Positions 62,438 through 64,000 of a DNA stretch of 64,000 nt are shown here, in pieces. Origin of the DNA: Paenibacillus thalictri. Its GTDB lineage: Bacteria > Bacillota > Bacilli > Paenibacillales > NBRC-103111. How positions within the stretch are numbered: the first letter of the stretch is position 1; each line of letters starts with the position of its first letter. A program made the translations under genes and the position numbers. Below the pieces are notes generated by a model that ran no database searches, had not been told where the DNA came from, and was given only the letters and a program-made list of their open reading frames with translations. The stretch is from assembly GCF_004307995.1 (NCBI RefSeq), contig NZ_SIRE01000018.1:62001-126000 (forward strand), in the 5' to 3' direction.

Positions 62438-63650
62438 GGCCGAAGTACTCCTTTGTTTTTAGTAAGGCCGCAATAAACCGGTCAACGTCATCTTCGTTAT
62501 TGTATAAATAAAAGCTGGCTCGCGCCGTAGCCGATACTTCAAGCCATCTCATCAGAGGTTGGCAGCAGTGATGTCCGGCGCGTACGGCCACGCCTTCGGC
62601 GTCCAGAACCGTGGCTACGTCGTGAGGATGAATATCCCCTAAATTAAAGGTAATAAGTCCGGCGCGGTTTTCCCGGGGCCCATAAATCGAAACACCTTCG
62701 ATTTGGGTAATCCGCTCCATCGCATACGCGGTTAGCTGCTTCTCATGTTTGTCGATCTCACCCAGGCCGATCTCCGTCAGAAAATCGATAGCCGCGCCCA
62801 AACCGACAGCGCCGGCGATGATTGGCGTACCACCTTCGAATTTCCACGGAAGCTCTTTCCAAGTGGACTCGTACAAGTCCACATGGTCGATCATTTCGCC
62901 GCCAAATTCGACAGGCTCCATTTTTTCAAGCAGCTCTTTTTTCCCGTACAAAGCGCCTATTCCCGTAGGGGCACACATCTTATGACCGGAAAACGCGTAG
63001 AAATCGCAATCCAGCTGCTGCAAGTCCACCTTCAGATGAGGTGTGCTTTGCGCTCCGTCAACGAGGATTTTGGCCCCGTGGCGATGAGCGATTTCAGCGA
63101 TCTGTTTCACCGGATTGATAACGCCAAGCACGTTGGAGACGTAAGTGACTGCGACCATTTTTGTTTTATCGGTAATGGTCGCTTCGACATCCTCCAGACG
63201 GATCGTGCCGTCCGCTTGAAGCGGTATATATTTAAGCGTAGCGCCGGTTGCTTTCGCCACCTGCTGCCATGGGATCAAGTTGCTGTGATGCTCCATTGGC
63301 GTAATGACGATTTCGTCGCCTTCCCGGCATACGCTTCTAGCATAGCTTGCCGCAACCAGATTGATCGCAGTCGTGGTGCCGCGTGTAAAAATAATTTCCT
63401 CGGTCGATCTGGCATTCAGAAACCGGGCCACTTTCTCGCGCGCGCCTTCATAAGCGTCGGTTGCGCGCGATCCCAGCGTATGCACCCCGCGGTGCACATT
63501 GGAGTTATCCCATTCGTAATATTTCTTTACGGCCTCAATAACAGATACCGGTTTATGTGAAGTAGCCGCATTGTCCAAGTAAACAAGCGGATGACCGTTT
63601 ACGTCCTGGTGGAGAATCGGAAACAGTTTTCTGATCTCAGACGTCTTCAT
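62424..63650 (-). CDS. sufS: Cysteine desulfurase SufS
   Basis: 408 residues, group II class V aminotransferase fold. PLP lysine in FSGHKMCAPTGIGALYG (about 223-239), substrate cysteine in RAGHHCCQPLM near 360, and ILVDGAQSTPHLKVD for the cofactor aspartate. It frees sulfur from cysteine as an enzyme persulfide for SufU. The ATG overlaps the sufD stop (ATGA) and has AAAGGAAG upstream. Confidence 0.97.
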   Translation of the reverse strand: MKTSEIRKLFPILHQDVNGHPLVYLDNAATSHKPVSVIEAVKKYYEWDNSNVHRGVHTLGSRATDAYEGAREKVARFLNARSTEEIIFTRGTTTAINLVAASYARSVCREGDEIVITPMEHHSNLIPWQQVAKATGATLKYIPLQADGTIRLEDVEATITDKTKMVAVTYVSNVLGVINPVKQIAEIAHRHGAKILVDGAQSTPHLKVDLQQLDCDFYAFSGHKMCAPTGIGALYGKKELLEKMEPVEFGGEMIDHVDLYESTWKELPWKFEGGTPIIAGAVGLGAAIDFLTEIGLGEIDKHEKQLTAYAMERITQIEGVSIYGPRENRAGLITFNLGDIHPHDVATVLDAEGVAVRAGHHCCQPLMRWLEVSATARASFYLYNNEDDVDRFIAALLKTKEYFGHAIG

Positions 63651-64000
63651 TGTCCGAGCTTCCTTTCCACGGTAGATTGCAGCTGCTGCTGCACCTTTTC
63701 CAGCGGGATTTCCGCTACTACCGGCGCTAGGAACCCATAGATGATTAAACGCTGCGCTTCCGCTTTCGGAATGCCACGCGACATCAAATAGTAGATTTGC
63801 TCCGGATTCACTTGGCCTACGGAAGCGGCATGACCGGCCTTAACGTCATCTTCGTCGATCAGCAAAATCGGATTGGCGTCGCCGCGCGCTTTCGGGCTGA
63901 GCATCAGCACACGTTCGGTTTGTTGACCGTTCGCTTTGGTCGCACCCTTCTCGATTTTGGTAATACCGTTGATGATGGCTGTCGCTCCGTCTCTCATCAC
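63647..64000 (-). CDS. sufD: SufD, C-terminal part (cut by window edge)
   Basis: 117 residues visible, running off the right edge. The end matches SufD: LSPKARGDANPILLIDEDDVKAGHAASVGQVNPEQIYYLMSRGI and a final segment ending KLGQ. The histidine in AGHAAS is the one conserved in SufB/SufD scaffolds. The missing part and sufC should lie to the right of the window. Confidence 0.93.
   Translation of the reverse strand: MMRDGATAIINGITKIEKGATKANGQQTERVLMLSPKARGDANPILLIDEDDVKAGHAASVGQVNPEQIYYLMSRGIPKAEAQRLIIYGFLAPVVAEIPLEKVQQQLQSTVERKLGQ

Overview
The window reads as chromosome of a spore-forming, low-to-mid GC Firmicute, most likely Paenibacillaceae (inference from gene content and protein character; no search was run). 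Supporting signs are the block ytoI-ytpI / ytrHI-dnaE / accDA-pyk-fxsA known from Bacillus, cotJABC, a spore-coat transglutaminase, five tandem YheC/YheD-type ATP-grasp proteins, a KinB-like kinase, S-layer homology domains and frequent TTG/GTG starts with strong AGGAGG ribosome sites. No rRNA, tRNA, insertion sequence, prophage or CRISPR array was seen. No gene-free stretch exceeds about 300 bases.

Layout. 1-11.2 kb: housekeeping genes, mostly minus strand (ppk start, fxsA, YbgC-type thioesterase, pyk, accA, accD, a small unknown, a PgpA-family protein, dnaE), with ytrH-ytrI diverging from dnaE behind a good sigma-E-type promoter. 11.3-19.9 kb: an accessory insert with a 2213-residue secreted multi-domain protein, its SLH-domain partner and a short HD-GYP protein. 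It separates ytrHI from ytpI/ytoI. 20-26.5 kb: ytpI, ytoI, small unknowns, an acyltransferase, a DeoR regulator plus Cof-type HAD phosphatase pair, and a MOSC protein. 26.5-37.6 kb: a signalling cluster made of a hybrid histidine kinase, a REC-PAS-GGDEF-EAL protein, CheA with an extra CheW domain, CheW and a chemoreceptor, with an OmpR-type regulator diverging. No CheY, CheR or CheB lies beside them, so the set looks like a chemosensory array that feeds c-di-GMP turnover rather than flagella (inference).

37.6-47.4 kb: sporulation region with a coiled-coil protein, five YheC/YheD paralogues behind a sigma-K-like promoter, then cotJABC and a KinB-like kinase on the other strand. A 41-bp tandem repeat carrying perfect hairpins sits between cotJB and cotJC. 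47.5-60.5 kb: an NlpC/P60 hydrolase, a YtvI-like permease, a CNNM/CBS protein, a YfkAB-type radical SAM protein, a second HD-GYP protein, uppP, a YunD-type phosphoesterase, a MoaD-MoaE fusion with a MoeB/ThiF-type activating enzyme, a lipoprotein NlpC/P60 hydrolase, a small membrane protein, tgl and a tiny basic protein. 60.6-64 kb: the suf iron-sulfur operon (sufD partial, sufS, sufU, sufB).

Best candidates for something undescribed: the chemosensory/c-di-GMP cluster, the secreted giant plus SLH pair with its doubtful start codon, the hairpin repeats in the cotJ leader, the run of 10-bp phased repeats before the deoR-like gene, and the 25-residue tandem repeats inside DnaE.
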